A stretch of 64,000 nucleotides of DNA from Vicinamibacterales bacterium (GTDB lineage: Bacteria > Acidobacteriota > Vicinamibacteria > Vicinamibacterales > 2-12-FULL-66-21): positions 1-64,000 of the forward strand of contig DASXLB010000010.1 of the NCBI GenBank assembly GCA_036496585.1, in the 5' to 3' direction. A program made the position numbers and the translations under genes. Shown here in pieces: positions 16,230 to 23,687 of the stretch. The notes beneath the pieces were generated by a model that was given only the letters and a program-made list of their open reading frames with translations, was not told where the DNA came from and ran no database searches. Position 1 is the first letter of the stretch. Each line of letters starts with the position of its first letter.

Positions 16230-17804
16230 CTAGCTGCGCGGTTTCGGCGCGAGCAGCGCGCGGAGCAGCGCGAGCTTGTCCACGCTGCCGGCGAGCGGGA
16301 TCGGCGCGAACGTGTCGCCGAGGTTCATCGTCGCGTCCGGCCGTTCCGCCACGGAAGGCCAGCGGGGAAGGCCCGTGCCGTTGGGATCGCCGTGCGCGGC
16401 GAAGTTGGCCCAGTACGACGACATCGTGTCGGCGATGCGCGTGTCGTCGGCGGTGAACGGGCGATTGGAGAACGCCAGCGTGTTCATCGCGTAGGGCACT
16501 TCCGACGTGTGGAACGCGCCGTACTGCGCGGCGTCGGGGCCGGGCAGCGTGTGATCCCAGAAGTACGTGTACGCCGCGGTCTTCGAAGTGCCGGCGCGCA
16601 CCGACATCCACATCGACGTCGTGACGCGCGAGATGTCGCGGGCGCTCGCGTTCTGCGCCGCGCGCGCCTCGTCGTCGGACGCCGCGCCATAGAGCTTCAG
16701 GAATTCCGCTGCGCGGTCGCCATAGCGCTGTGCCGCCTGCTTTCGAAACGCCTCGCCGGTGACCGTCGGCTGCGGAACGGCGCCGCCCTCGTCGCGGTTC
16801 ATGCCGGCCAGCACAGGCACGTCGTTGTAGGCGCCGCTCGCGAGCGCGTCGGCCTCGGCCGCCAGCAGCGCGTAGTTGTCGACGATGGTGCCCCAGCGGA
16901 TCGGCACGCCGCCGACCGGCGGCGCGGCGATCTGGGACGTCGGCAGCGCGCGCAGCTCGGCGATCGACGCGGCGTTCTTGGCGCGCGCGAAGCGCACGCC
17001 GTCCTGTTCGGCGTCGGCCAGCGTGCGCGAGGCCCCGAAGCCGCCGAGCGAGACGCCGCTCTCAGCGATCGCGCGTTGGAACTGCCCCTTGGCAAGCGGA
17101 CTGACGATCAGATTGCGCACGCCGAACGCGCCGGCCGACTGACCGGCGATCGTGATCTGCGCCGGATCGCCGCCAAACGCCGCCGCGTTCGCCTTCACCC
17201 ACTTCACCGCCGCGATTTGATCGAGCAGACCGTAGTTCCCCGAGGCGTGATACGACGCCTCCTGCGTCAGGTCGGGATGGGCGAGGAACCCGAATGCCCC
17301 GAGGCGGTAGTTGATCGTGACGACCACCAGCCCCTTCGATGCCAGGCCGCTGCCGTCATATACCGGCACCGAACCCGACCCTTCGGTGTTCGCCCCCCCG
17401 TGGATGTACACGTAAACCGGGTGCCGTTCACCCGCCGCCGCGGCGGGAGTCCACACGTTCAGATACAGGCAGTCTTCGGCCGTCGGACCGTGCGCCATGA
17501 ACTCGGACGTCCATGGCTTGCGCGCCTCGACGATGTTCTGCGTGCAGGTGGCGCCAAAGGCGTCCGCCTTGCGAACGCCCTGCCACGCCGCCGCCGGCTG
17601 CGGCGCGCGCCAGCGCTGCGCGCCGATCGGTGGCGCCGCAAACGGCACCCCCTTGAACGCCGCGACCGCGCCGTCGGCCGACAGCGTTCCCGCGAGCGAC
17701 CCTTCCGCGATCCGGACGGTGGTCAACGCGTGGGGCGGGGCCGCCGCGAGCGCGAGCGCACCGCCGAGCAGGATGGAGGCGGCGAGTACTTTCACGGAGG
17801 TCAT
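16230..17804 (-). CDS. Type-B carboxylesterase (alpha/beta hydrolase), secreted
   Basis: The product has 524 residues and a signal peptide (VLAASILLGGALALAAAPP). It shows the type-B carboxylesterase hallmarks: AFKGVPFAAPPIGAQRW, the Cys-containing EDCLYLNVW signature, the oxyanion-hole HGGANTEGSG, and the nucleophile elbow GQSAG with Ser223. An acidic partner lies near MNRDEGG, and the catalytic His is probably in the FHTSEVPY region. The length is normal for the family. The expected reaction is hydrolysis of carboxylic esters in the periplasm or outside the cell; the natural substrate is unknown. It heads a minus-strand run with the two Nif3-like genes and is divergent from a GNAT gene, with a 68-bp shared promoter region. 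Confidence 0.9.
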   Translation of the reverse strand: MTSVKVLAASILLGGALALAAAPPHALTTVRIAEGSLAGTLSADGAVAAFKGVPFAAPPIGAQRWRAPQPAAAWQGVRKADAFGATCTQNIVEARKPWTSEFMAHGPTAEDCLYLNVWTPAAAAGERHPVYVYIHGGANTEGSGSVPVYDGSGLASKGLVVVTINYRLGAFGFLAHPDLTQEASYHASGNYGLLDQIAAVKWVKANAAAFGGDPAQITIAGQSAGAFGVRNLIVSPLAKGQFQRAIAESGVSLGGFGASRTLADAEQDGVRFARAKNAASIAELRALPTSQIAAPPVGGVPIRWGTIVDNYALLAAEADALASGAYNDVPVLAGMNRDEGGAVPQPTVTGEAFRKQAAQRYGDRAAEFLKLYGAASDDEARAAQNASARDISRVTTSMWMSVRAGTSKTAAYTYFWDHTLPGPDAAQYGAFHTSEVPYAMNTLAFSNRPFTADDTRIADTMSSYWANFAAHGDPNGTGLPRWPSVAERPDATMNLGDTFAPIPLAGSVDKLALLRALLAPKPRS

Positions 17805-17872
17805 ACTACCCGGATTCGCGGCCGGTGTTTCCGTGCGTCGGGTCGGGTCGCGGCTGGTGATAACCTCCGGAC

Positions 17873-18355
17873 GTGCAGGCTACCCTGCGTCCCGCCACCG
17901 GTGACGACGCGGACGCCCTGACCGACCTGGCGCATCGCGCCAAGGCGCACTGGGGCTACCCGGCGAGCTGGATGCGGAAATGGGACGCGCAGCTCACCAT
18001 CCTGCCGGGCTACGTCGAGATGCACGACGTCTGGGTTGCAGAGCGCGACGGCGTCATTGTCGGGATGTGCGCGCTCGAGGATCGGGGCGCACGCTGGATG
18101 CTCGAGCACGTCTGGGTCGAGCCTGCGCTCCACTGCGGCGGCATCGGCACCCAACTCGTGCGGCAGGCGCTGCAGGCCGCCGGCGCGCAGCGGGGGCGGA
18201 CTGTCGAACTGCTCTCGGACCCGTCCGCGACCGGCTTCTACGAAAAGCTTGGCGCCCGCCATGTCGGCGAGGTGCCGGCGCCAATGCCGGGCGCGCGCGA
18301 TCGCACGCTTCCGCGCTACGTGTTCGATCTGCCTGCGCCGGGACAGTCCACCTGA
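17873..18355 (+). CDS. GNAT-family N-acetyltransferase
   Basis: This 160-residue protein has the GNAT fold order. Strand beta-1 is TLRPATGDDADAL, the central strands are DVWVAERDGVIVGMCAL and WMLEHVWVEPALHCGGIG, and the acetyl-CoA pyrophosphate loop is CGGIGTQL in place of the usual QxxGxG. The closing segment is TGFYEKLGARHVGEV. It would acetylate a small molecule or a protein amine; the substrate is unknown. The GTG at 17873 is the only start that keeps beta-1 complete. The gene is divergent from the carboxylesterase and convergent with the ATP-grasp gene. Confidence 0.85.
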   Translation: MQATLRPATGDDADALTDLAHRAKAHWGYPASWMRKWDAQLTILPGYVEMHDVWVAERDGVIVGMCALEDRGARWMLEHVWVEPALHCGGIGTQLVRQALQAAGAQRGRTVELLSDPSATGFYEKLGARHVGEVPAPMPGARDRTLPRYVFDLPAPGQST

Positions 18356-18399
18356 CGGCCGTCCATCATTCAGCGGCGCTGGCCAGGCGTTGCACCGGA

Positions 18400-19590
18400 T
18401 CAGTCGGTGGCGCGCGCGGGCGGCGGCGCCGACGCGTGGAATTCCGTCGAGAACCGCGTTCGATATGTTTCGAGCAGGTGCTGCACGCGCGCCGCGTCGC
18501 GCGAGGCGACGATCAGGCCCGCATGGTGCCGCTTGTTCACGCGCTGGACGATTTCGCTCTCGGCGTAGCCGCTCAGGTCGGGCCATTCCTGCCGCGCCAG
18601 GGACAACACGATGCCCGCGCACTTCTCCCCCGACACCGGTGGATCGTAGTGCCCGCCGTCGCCGGCGATTTCGATCTTTGCCCACTCCTGCCACAGGTTG
18701 ACGCCGGTGGCCGCTGCGACGACGTCGACGATGTAGGCGCCGCCGACGCGCGCTGAGGTCTCGAGAAAGCGGAGTCGGCCGTCCTCGGCGCGGATGAACT
18801 CGGTGTGTGACGCGCCTCGGCCCAGCCCGAACGCCGCCAGCAGCCGGGCATTGAGCTCTTTCAGGGCGACGACGAGCGGGTCGCGGTCGTCGAGGGTCTG
18901 CGTGACGAAGATGCCTCCTTCGTGCGCCACCGCCATCGGTGGCATCCCGTAACGGCTGGCCGTCGCGAAGACGACGCGGCCGCCGAACACCAGCGAGTCG
19001 ACGTGAAACACGTCGCCCGGAACGAACCGCTCGAGCAGGAATTCGGCGCGATCGTCGGCGAGCGTGTCGAGCGCCTCGCGAAGCTCGTCGCCGCTGCCGA
19101 TCCGGCGGATGCCGATCGCCGCCGCCTGGGATCGCGGCTTGAGCACCCACGGCGGCGCAACGCGCGACGTCCACTCGCGCAGCGCCTCCTCGTTGACCGG
19201 GTGCACGAAGTCCGGACACGCGATGCCGGCGGCGCGAGCGCGCACCCTCATGGCGAGCTTGTCGCGGAACCCGCGGGCTGCGGTCTGTCCGAGGCCCGGG
19301 ACGTTGAGATGCTCGCGCAGCATCGCCGCCGGTTCGACGTCGAAGTCGTCGAGCGCGACGATCCGGTCGAGCCGCTCGTGCCGGGCGAGATAGGCAGCGC
19401 CCTTCCGGATGTCGGCGTCCGGCATGTCCCGGCGGACGTAGTAGGTCCCGTCGATCGCCTCGCGCGGCCAATCCGCCTCGCGCAGCGTTTCGTCGGTCAC
19501 GAGCAGTACGCGGCACCCCTGACGCCTTGCTTCGCGCAGAAATTCGTCCCCCTTGCGGTAGGTGGCGACGCAGAGCAGGGTCAGGGGCAT
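18400..19590 (-). CDS. ATP-grasp domain ligase-like protein
   Basis: The product has 396 residues. The N-terminal region (LTLLCVATYRKGDEFLREAR ... RIVALDDFDVEPAAMLREHL) resembles the pre-ATP-grasp domain. It is followed by the ATP-grasp fold: WVLKPRSQAAAIGIRRI is the nucleotide-binding strand with its Lys, EFLLERFVPGDVFHVDSLV follows, and the Mg2+-binding end has HTEFIRAEDGRLRFLETSARVGG. Such enzymes join a carboxylate to an amine or thiol through an acylphosphate, as in the carbamoyl-phosphate-synthase-like and biotin-carboxylase-like families. The substrate cannot be inferred. It has no partner gene nearby. A repeat-rich intergenic region lies just upstream of its start. Confidence 0.82.
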   Translation of the reverse strand: MPLTLLCVATYRKGDEFLREARRQGCRVLLVTDETLREADWPREAIDGTYYVRRDMPDADIRKGAAYLARHERLDRIVALDDFDVEPAAMLREHLNVPGLGQTAARGFRDKLAMRVRARAAGIACPDFVHPVNEEALREWTSRVAPPWVLKPRSQAAAIGIRRIGSGDELREALDTLADDRAEFLLERFVPGDVFHVDSLVFGGRVVFATASRYGMPPMAVAHEGGIFVTQTLDDRDPLVVALKELNARLLAAFGLGRGASHTEFIRAEDGRLRFLETSARVGGAYIVDVVAAATGVNLWQEWAKIEIAGDGGHYDPPVSGEKCAGIVLSLARQEWPDLSGYAESEIVQRVNKRHHAGLIVASRDAARVQHLLETYRTRFSTEFHASAPPPARATD

Positions 19591-19591
19591 T

Positions 19592-19706
19592 GGGGAATCG
19601 GGTGATCGGGTGATCTGGCGATCGGGTGATCGCGTGGACGGCAGATTACCCCATTCGGTGGTCGGGATCCGACGGTGATCCGATCACCCGATCCCCCGAT
19701 TACCCC
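19592..19706. repeat. ATCGGGTG repeat cluster with inverted arms
   Basis: At 19592-19632 the unit ATCGGGTG (or GATCGGGT) recurs about four times. At 19677-19706 the complementary form (GATCACCCGAT, then CCCCCGATTACCCC) appears. The outer parts pair as an imperfect inverted repeat of about 25 nt, roughly GGGG(T)AATCGGG(T/G)GATCGGGTGAT, with a spacer of about 65-75 nt. It lies between the ATP-grasp gene and a small lipoprotein gene. It could be a REP-like element or a slippage-born minisatellite. I do not recognise a named family. Confidence 0.7.
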
Positions 19707-19745
19707 GGCACGATCTATGAAATGAGGTTTTCGGATGGAGGGCTA

Positions 19746-19907
19746 ATGCTGAGTTTGCTGACGCGAATCCTGCTCGTGGTTCTGATTGCGGTTACCTTGA
19801 CCGGCTGCGCCGCGATTGCGGGGATCTTCAAGGCCGGTATGTGGACGGGCATCATCGTCGCCGTCATCGTCATTGTCATCATCGCGGCGCTCGTCGGGCG
19901 CGGGTAG
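19746..19907 (+). CDS. Small (53 aa) lipoprotein with a transmembrane segment
   Basis: The peptide starts MLSLLTRILLVVLIAVTLTGC, a lipoprotein signal with lipobox LTGC at Cys21. A conserved-looking AAIAGIFKAGMWTGI segment follows, then a second very hydrophobic stretch (IIVAVIVIVIIAALV) ending GRG. A short protein of this pattern (xIFKAGxWTGI plus a valine/isoleucine-rich helix) is, from memory, widespread in Bacteroidota and Acidobacteriota with no established function. A GGAGGG ribosome-binding site (19736-19741) precedes the ATG. A TATGAA at 19715-19720, downstream of the repeat cluster, could be the -10 element. Confidence 0.65.
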   Translation: MLSLLTRILLVVLIAVTLTGCAAIAGIFKAGMWTGIIVAVIVIVIIAALVGRG

Positions 19908-19922
19908 CGGCGCGTCGGCCGC

Positions 19923-20456
19923 TTACGGGACGAAGCGTAGCGACGCCACCAGGGCGGCGAACGCGTCGTCGGCGGCTCCGATCGTGTTCGCTGGCCCCGT
20001 CATCTTGACGTAGTACGGCCCGCGCGGCGTCTCCACGACGGCCGCGCGGAGCCGGAATCCGGGCTTGTTGAAATGCTCCGTGGCGCCCGGCCGCACTTCC
20101 GCGACATAGGTCCCAGAGACATCCACCATCGTCACCGTGAGGCCGTTGACCGTCTGCGTGGTCCGCTTCGCCGCGGCGGCGGTCGGCGCTCCGCTGGCCG
20201 GCTGGATTTGGCCGATCCATCGCTCGATGTTGGCGTCGACCGTCCCGGCGCCCGTCCCGAAGTAATAAATGACCAGCTCAGCGTCCTCGCTGTCTCCGGC
20301 CGCGCGCGGGACTGTGAATTCCGCGACCCGCATGCTGCTCGAGGCGGGCCGGGTGTGCCACGCGGGTGGGGCAGTGAACGCCAGCGACCCGCCCGTCGTC
20401 TGGATCCCGGACGGGGCGGCGAGAGTCATGATGAGAGCGGCGGCCAGAAGGGTCAT
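19923..20456 (-). CDS. Secreted hypothetical protein (PsbP-like fold possible)
   Basis: This 177-residue protein has a short signal peptide (TLLAAALIMTLAAPSGIQT). The mature part (LAFTAPPAWHTRPASSSMRVAEFTVP ... LVIYYFGTGAGTVDANIERWIGQIQP ... NGLTVTMVDVSGTY ... YYVKMTGPANTIGAADDAFAALVASLRF) has the strand and helix rhythm of small single-domain proteins of the PsbP/Mog1 type. That assignment is only a fold impression. No catalytic motif is visible. It is convergent with the small lipoprotein and divergent from the TonB receptor, with only 38 bp between their starts. Confidence 0.6.
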   Translation of the reverse strand: MTLLAAALIMTLAAPSGIQTTGGSLAFTAPPAWHTRPASSSMRVAEFTVPRAAGDSEDAELVIYYFGTGAGTVDANIERWIGQIQPASGAPTAAAAKRTTQTVNGLTVTMVDVSGTYVAEVRPGATEHFNKPGFRLRAAVVETPRGPYYVKMTGPANTIGAADDAFAALVASLRFVP

Positions 20457-20469
20457 CCGCCCATGCTAA

Positions 20470-20488
20470 CCTGAGCTGCTCAGGAGGA
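20470..20488 (+). promoter_or_regulatory. Hairpin overlapping the Shine-Dalgarno of the TonB receptor
   Basis: CCTGAG at 20470-20475 and CTCAGG at 20479-20484 form a perfect 6-bp stem with a 3-nt loop. The right arm runs into AGGAGGA at 20482-20488, the strong ribosome-binding site of the gene starting at 20495. If it forms in the mRNA, the hairpin would partly mask the site. It is small and could be chance. Confidence 0.4.
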
Positions 20489-20494
20489 GACCAC

Positions 20495-23458
20495 ATGTTT
20501 CGACGGAAACCAGCCACGGCGGCGGCGCTGGCGTTGTTCGCGCTGCTCGGGCTGACGCCGGCGGCGGCGTTCGCGCAATCGCAGGCGACCAACGGCAGTA
20601 TTGAAGGCACGGTTACCGACGCATCGGGCGGCATACTGCCCGGCGTCTCTGTGACCATCACCAATCTCGACACCGGGACGACCGAGACGGTGATCACCAA
20701 CGATAAGGGACTGTACCGCGCGCCGCTGCTGCCGCTCGGGACCTACCGCATCGCGGCCGAGCTGCAGGGGTTCAAGCGCGCCGAGAAGACCGGCATCACG
20801 CTCTCGGTCGGCGAGACGGCTGTGGTGAACGCGCAGATGAGCGTCGGCCAGGTGAGCGAGACGGTGAACGTCTCCGGGGACTCGCCGGCCCTGAACACGG
20901 CGCGGATCGACATCGGGCACACGATGAGCACCACAGAGGTCAAGAACCTCCCGCTCGTCGCGCGTAATCCCTACAATTTCGCGCTGGTGCAGCCAGGCGT
21001 CACCGGCACCGAGAACGTCGAATTCGGCGTGCCCCACCTGGCGGCCAACGGCGCCTCGATGCGCATCAACTACATGATCGACGGCAACACCAACACCGAG
21101 AAGGATCGCGCGGGTCTGCGCCTGCTGCCGATGTCGGAGGTGATGATCCAGGAAGTCAAGGTCGTGACGACCGGCTTCGCGCCGGAGTTCGGCCAGACGA
21201 TGGGGATGGTCTTCAACGCGGTGACTCCGTCTGGCACCAACGCCTTCCACGGCGAAAGCAGCTATCTGTTCCGCCGCAATCCGTTCAGCGCGTTTCCGTT
21301 CTTCTTCGGCTGCGGCAGCACCACGGCGGCGAAGAGCTGTCCGTCGCTCGACTCGGTGGTTGCGGCGTCGGGCAAGTCGGAGTCCGACCTCAAGCCGGCG
21401 ACGCGGGTCGACACGGGGACGGCGGACGTCGGTGGGCCGATCATCCGCAACAAGCTGTTCTTCTACGGCGGCTGGGAGCAGACGCGCCGCGACCTGTCGT
21501 CGACGAGCCTGATCACGGTGTCGCCGTCGGTGGTGGCGTCGGTCGGCGTCGATCCGCAGCCGGCCGCGGCTCCCAACGTGCAGACGGCGAAGTTCAAGAT
21601 CGGCAAGGGTGACTACCAGGTGTCGCCGGGCACGCGGCTGACCGCGCGCTGGATCCAGTTCCACAACGACGCGCCGTACAACAGCGGCGGCGGGACTGCG
21701 ACGCTCGAGCGCGCCACCGACTTCCTCGACGCGATGGACTCGACGGCCGCGCAGCTGGTCTCGTCGTTCAGCAGCAACAAGCTGAACGAGGCGCGTTTTC
21801 AGTACGCGCACCGGCATCAGAGCTCGGTCGCCAACGCCGACTCGGGCACCGGACCGGCGATCACGATCAGCAGTCCGTCCATCGCGTTCGGCGGTCCGTG
21901 GAGCGCGACCGGCCAGGGGAACGCCGGCTTCGATTTCAAGCAGGACATCACGCAGCTGATTGACAATTTCACCTACCTGCGCGGCGCCCACAGCTACAAG
22001 GTGGGCTTCGACTACCAGCACATCTACGATCAGCGGACCAGCGCGCCGCAGTTTCTCTACACCTTCCCGACCGTCGACTCCTACAACGCCGCGGAGAGCG
22101 GCGCGGCGCCGTTCGGATATACGTCGATGTCGCAGATCACCGGCAACCTGTCGTTCAACATGTCCTCGAATGTCTTCAGCACCTTCGTGCAGGACGACTG
22201 GCAGCTGCGCCCCTCGTTGAAGCTGCTCTACGGCATCCGCTACGACCTGTATAAGTACCCGGCCGGCCTTGCCGGGGCGCCGTTGGCCCAGACTCAGAGC
22301 TTCAACACCGACAAGAACAACTTCGGTCCGCGCATCGGCGCGGCGTGGTCGATCGACCAGAAGACGGTCCTGCGCGCCAGCACCGGCATCATGTACGACC
22401 AGCCGATCCTCGGCGGCTACGAGCAGGCGCTCCAGCTCTCGGGCTCGCCGACCGCGCCCGTCTACACGTTCAGCGGCTCGACGGCTGGCGCGCCGGCGTT
22501 TCCCGCTGGCGTGACCAGCGGATCGGTGGCGCAGCAGTCGCCGTGGGCGGTCAACTCGAACTTCGATGTCGGCCACACGTGGCAATCGAGCGCGCAGGTC
22601 GAGCGGGCGCTCGGCCACGACTTCACGACGTCGGTCGCGGTGATGTACGCCAAGGGCTCCCAGCTGCCGGTCGTCAACGACATCAACCTGACCAATCCGA
22701 CCGGCGTGCTGGCCGACGGACGGCCGATCTACAACACGACGGCGAGCGCGGCGACACGCATCGACCCGCGCTTCAACCATATCTTCGAGGTGCAGTCAGT
22801 CGGCGAGTCGGACTTCAAGTCGGTCACCTTCCAGGCCGACAAGCGCTTCTCGCGCGGCCTGAGCTTCAACGTCCAGTATTCGTTCGGCAAGGGCACGGAC
22901 GATACGCCGCTGCGCACGCAGCTGACGGTGCAGGCGGAGGCGGGTCCGTCGGATCCGAGCAACCTGAAGCGCGACGAGGGGCCCAACCCGCTCGACATGC
23001 GCCACAGCCTGAACGGCAACATCGTCTATGAGACGACGAGCCACTCGTCGAACGCGTTCGTGCGCGGGCTGCTCAGCAACAACCAGATTGGCGTGCTTCT
23101 GCAGTTCAACAGCGGGCTGCCTGCCAACATCCTGGCCGCGACCGACCTCAACAAGGATGCGACGAGCAGCGATCGTCCGATCGGCGTCGACCGCAATTCG
23201 CTGTATCTGCCGGTGCGCAAGAACGTCGACATGCGCTACACACGCATGCTGCCGATCCGCGGCACGGTGCGCGCCGAGGTGATCGCCGAACTGAAGAACG
23301 TCTTCAACACGGTGCAGATGTCGTCGATCACGACCACGACCGTCACCGACGCAGCCGGCAACCCGACGGCGGCGATTCCGGTCGACCCGTATGATTTCGT
23401 CAACCCGGGCGGATTCGAGCAGCGCAAGTTCCAGCTCGGATTCAAAGTCAGATTCTAA
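20495..23458 (+). CDS. Oar-like TonB-dependent receptor with carboxypeptidase-regulatory N-domain
   Basis: The product has 987 residues and a signal peptide ending AAFAQS. Residues about 35-120 are a carboxypeptidase-regulatory-like domain (GSIEGTVTDASGGILPGVSVTI ... YRIAAELQGFKRAE). Residues about 130-240 form a plug domain (TMSTTEVKNLPLVARNPYNFALVQPG, YMIDGNTNTE, EVMIQEVKVVTTGFAPEFGQ). The rest is a 22-strand-type beta-barrel ending in FQLGFKVRF; the C-terminal Phe fits BAM-dependent insertion. It should import a bulky substrate across the outer membrane using TonB energy. A strong AGGAGGA precedes the ATG, partly in a hairpin. The downstream PIG-L gene may share its transcript across a large inverted repeat. 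Confidence 0.9.
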   Translation: MFRRKPATAAALALFALLGLTPAAAFAQSQATNGSIEGTVTDASGGILPGVSVTITNLDTGTTETVITNDKGLYRAPLLPLGTYRIAAELQGFKRAEKTGITLSVGETAVVNAQMSVGQVSETVNVSGDSPALNTARIDIGHTMSTTEVKNLPLVARNPYNFALVQPGVTGTENVEFGVPHLAANGASMRINYMIDGNTNTEKDRAGLRLLPMSEVMIQEVKVVTTGFAPEFGQTMGMVFNAVTPSGTNAFHGESSYLFRRNPFSAFPFFFGCGSTTAAKSCPSLDSVVAASGKSESDLKPATRVDTGTADVGGPIIRNKLFFYGGWEQTRRDLSSTSLITVSPSVVASVGVDPQPAAAPNVQTAKFKIGKGDYQVSPGTRLTARWIQFHNDAPYNSGGGTATLERATDFLDAMDSTAAQLVSSFSSNKLNEARFQYAHRHQSSVANADSGTGPAITISSPSIAFGGPWSATGQGNAGFDFKQDITQLIDNFTYLRGAHSYKVGFDYQHIYDQRTSAPQFLYTFPTVDSYNAAESGAAPFGYTSMSQITGNLSFNMSSNVFSTFVQDDWQLRPSLKLLYGIRYDLYKYPAGLAGAPLAQTQSFNTDKNNFGPRIGAAWSIDQKTVLRASTGIMYDQPILGGYEQALQLSGSPTAPVYTFSGSTAGAPAFPAGVTSGSVAQQSPWAVNSNFDVGHTWQSSAQVERALGHDFTTSVAVMYAKGSQLPVVNDINLTNPTGVLADGRPIYNTTASAATRIDPRFNHIFEVQSVGESDFKSVTFQADKRFSRGLSFNVQYSFGKGTDDTPLRTQLTVQAEAGPSDPSNLKRDEGPNPLDMRHSLNGNIVYETTSHSSNAFVRGLLSNNQIGVLLQFNSGLPANILAATDLNKDATSSDRPIGVDRNSLYLPVRKNVDMRYTRMLPIRGTVRAEVIAELKNVFNTVQMSSITTTTVTDAAGNPTAAIPVDPYDFVNPGGFEQRKFQLGFKVRF

Positions 23459-23500
23459 AGAGGGAATAGTGTCGGTGCTAGGGGTGCAAACGGTACCAAC

Positions 23501-23654
23501 GGTGCTAAAGGTGCTGGTGCTAAGGGTGCGAAGGGTGCTGGTGCTAAGGGTGCGGGTGCTGCAAGCGCCAAAGCATCCTGGCACCGGCACGTTTAGCACC
23601 GGCACCTTTAGCACCAGCACCCTTCGCACCCTTAGCACCAGCACCCTCAGCACC
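23501..23654. repeat. Long inverted repeat built from GGTGCTAAGGGTGC units
   Basis: The left arm 23501-23554 pairs with the right arm 23602-23654 over about 53 bp with three mismatches. The core, 23510-23547 against 23608-23645, is perfect over 38 bp. The arms are made of short iterations of GGTGCTAAGG/GGTGCTGGTGC, and related units continue outward to 23474 and 23680. The centre (23555-23601) holds further GGCACC/AGCACC units. As RNA this would fold into a very stable hairpin between the TonB receptor stop and the PIG-L start. It is not a CRISPR array, since there are no constant-length spacers. Confidence 0.9.
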
Positions 23655-23687
23655 CTTGGCACCTTTAGCACCCTTAGCACCTTGCTC

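Noticed and set aside
20480..22780. Long antisense open frame opposite the first TonB receptor
   Set aside because: Arg- and Val-rich low-complexity translation; the plus strand carries an unambiguous receptor.
23474..23681. CRISPR array or coding repeat at the GGTGCTAAGG units
   Set aside because: No constant-length unique spacers, and units are in both orientations. The in-frame translation through it (VLVLRVRRVL-like) is a by-product and precedes a clear signal-peptide start at 23688.
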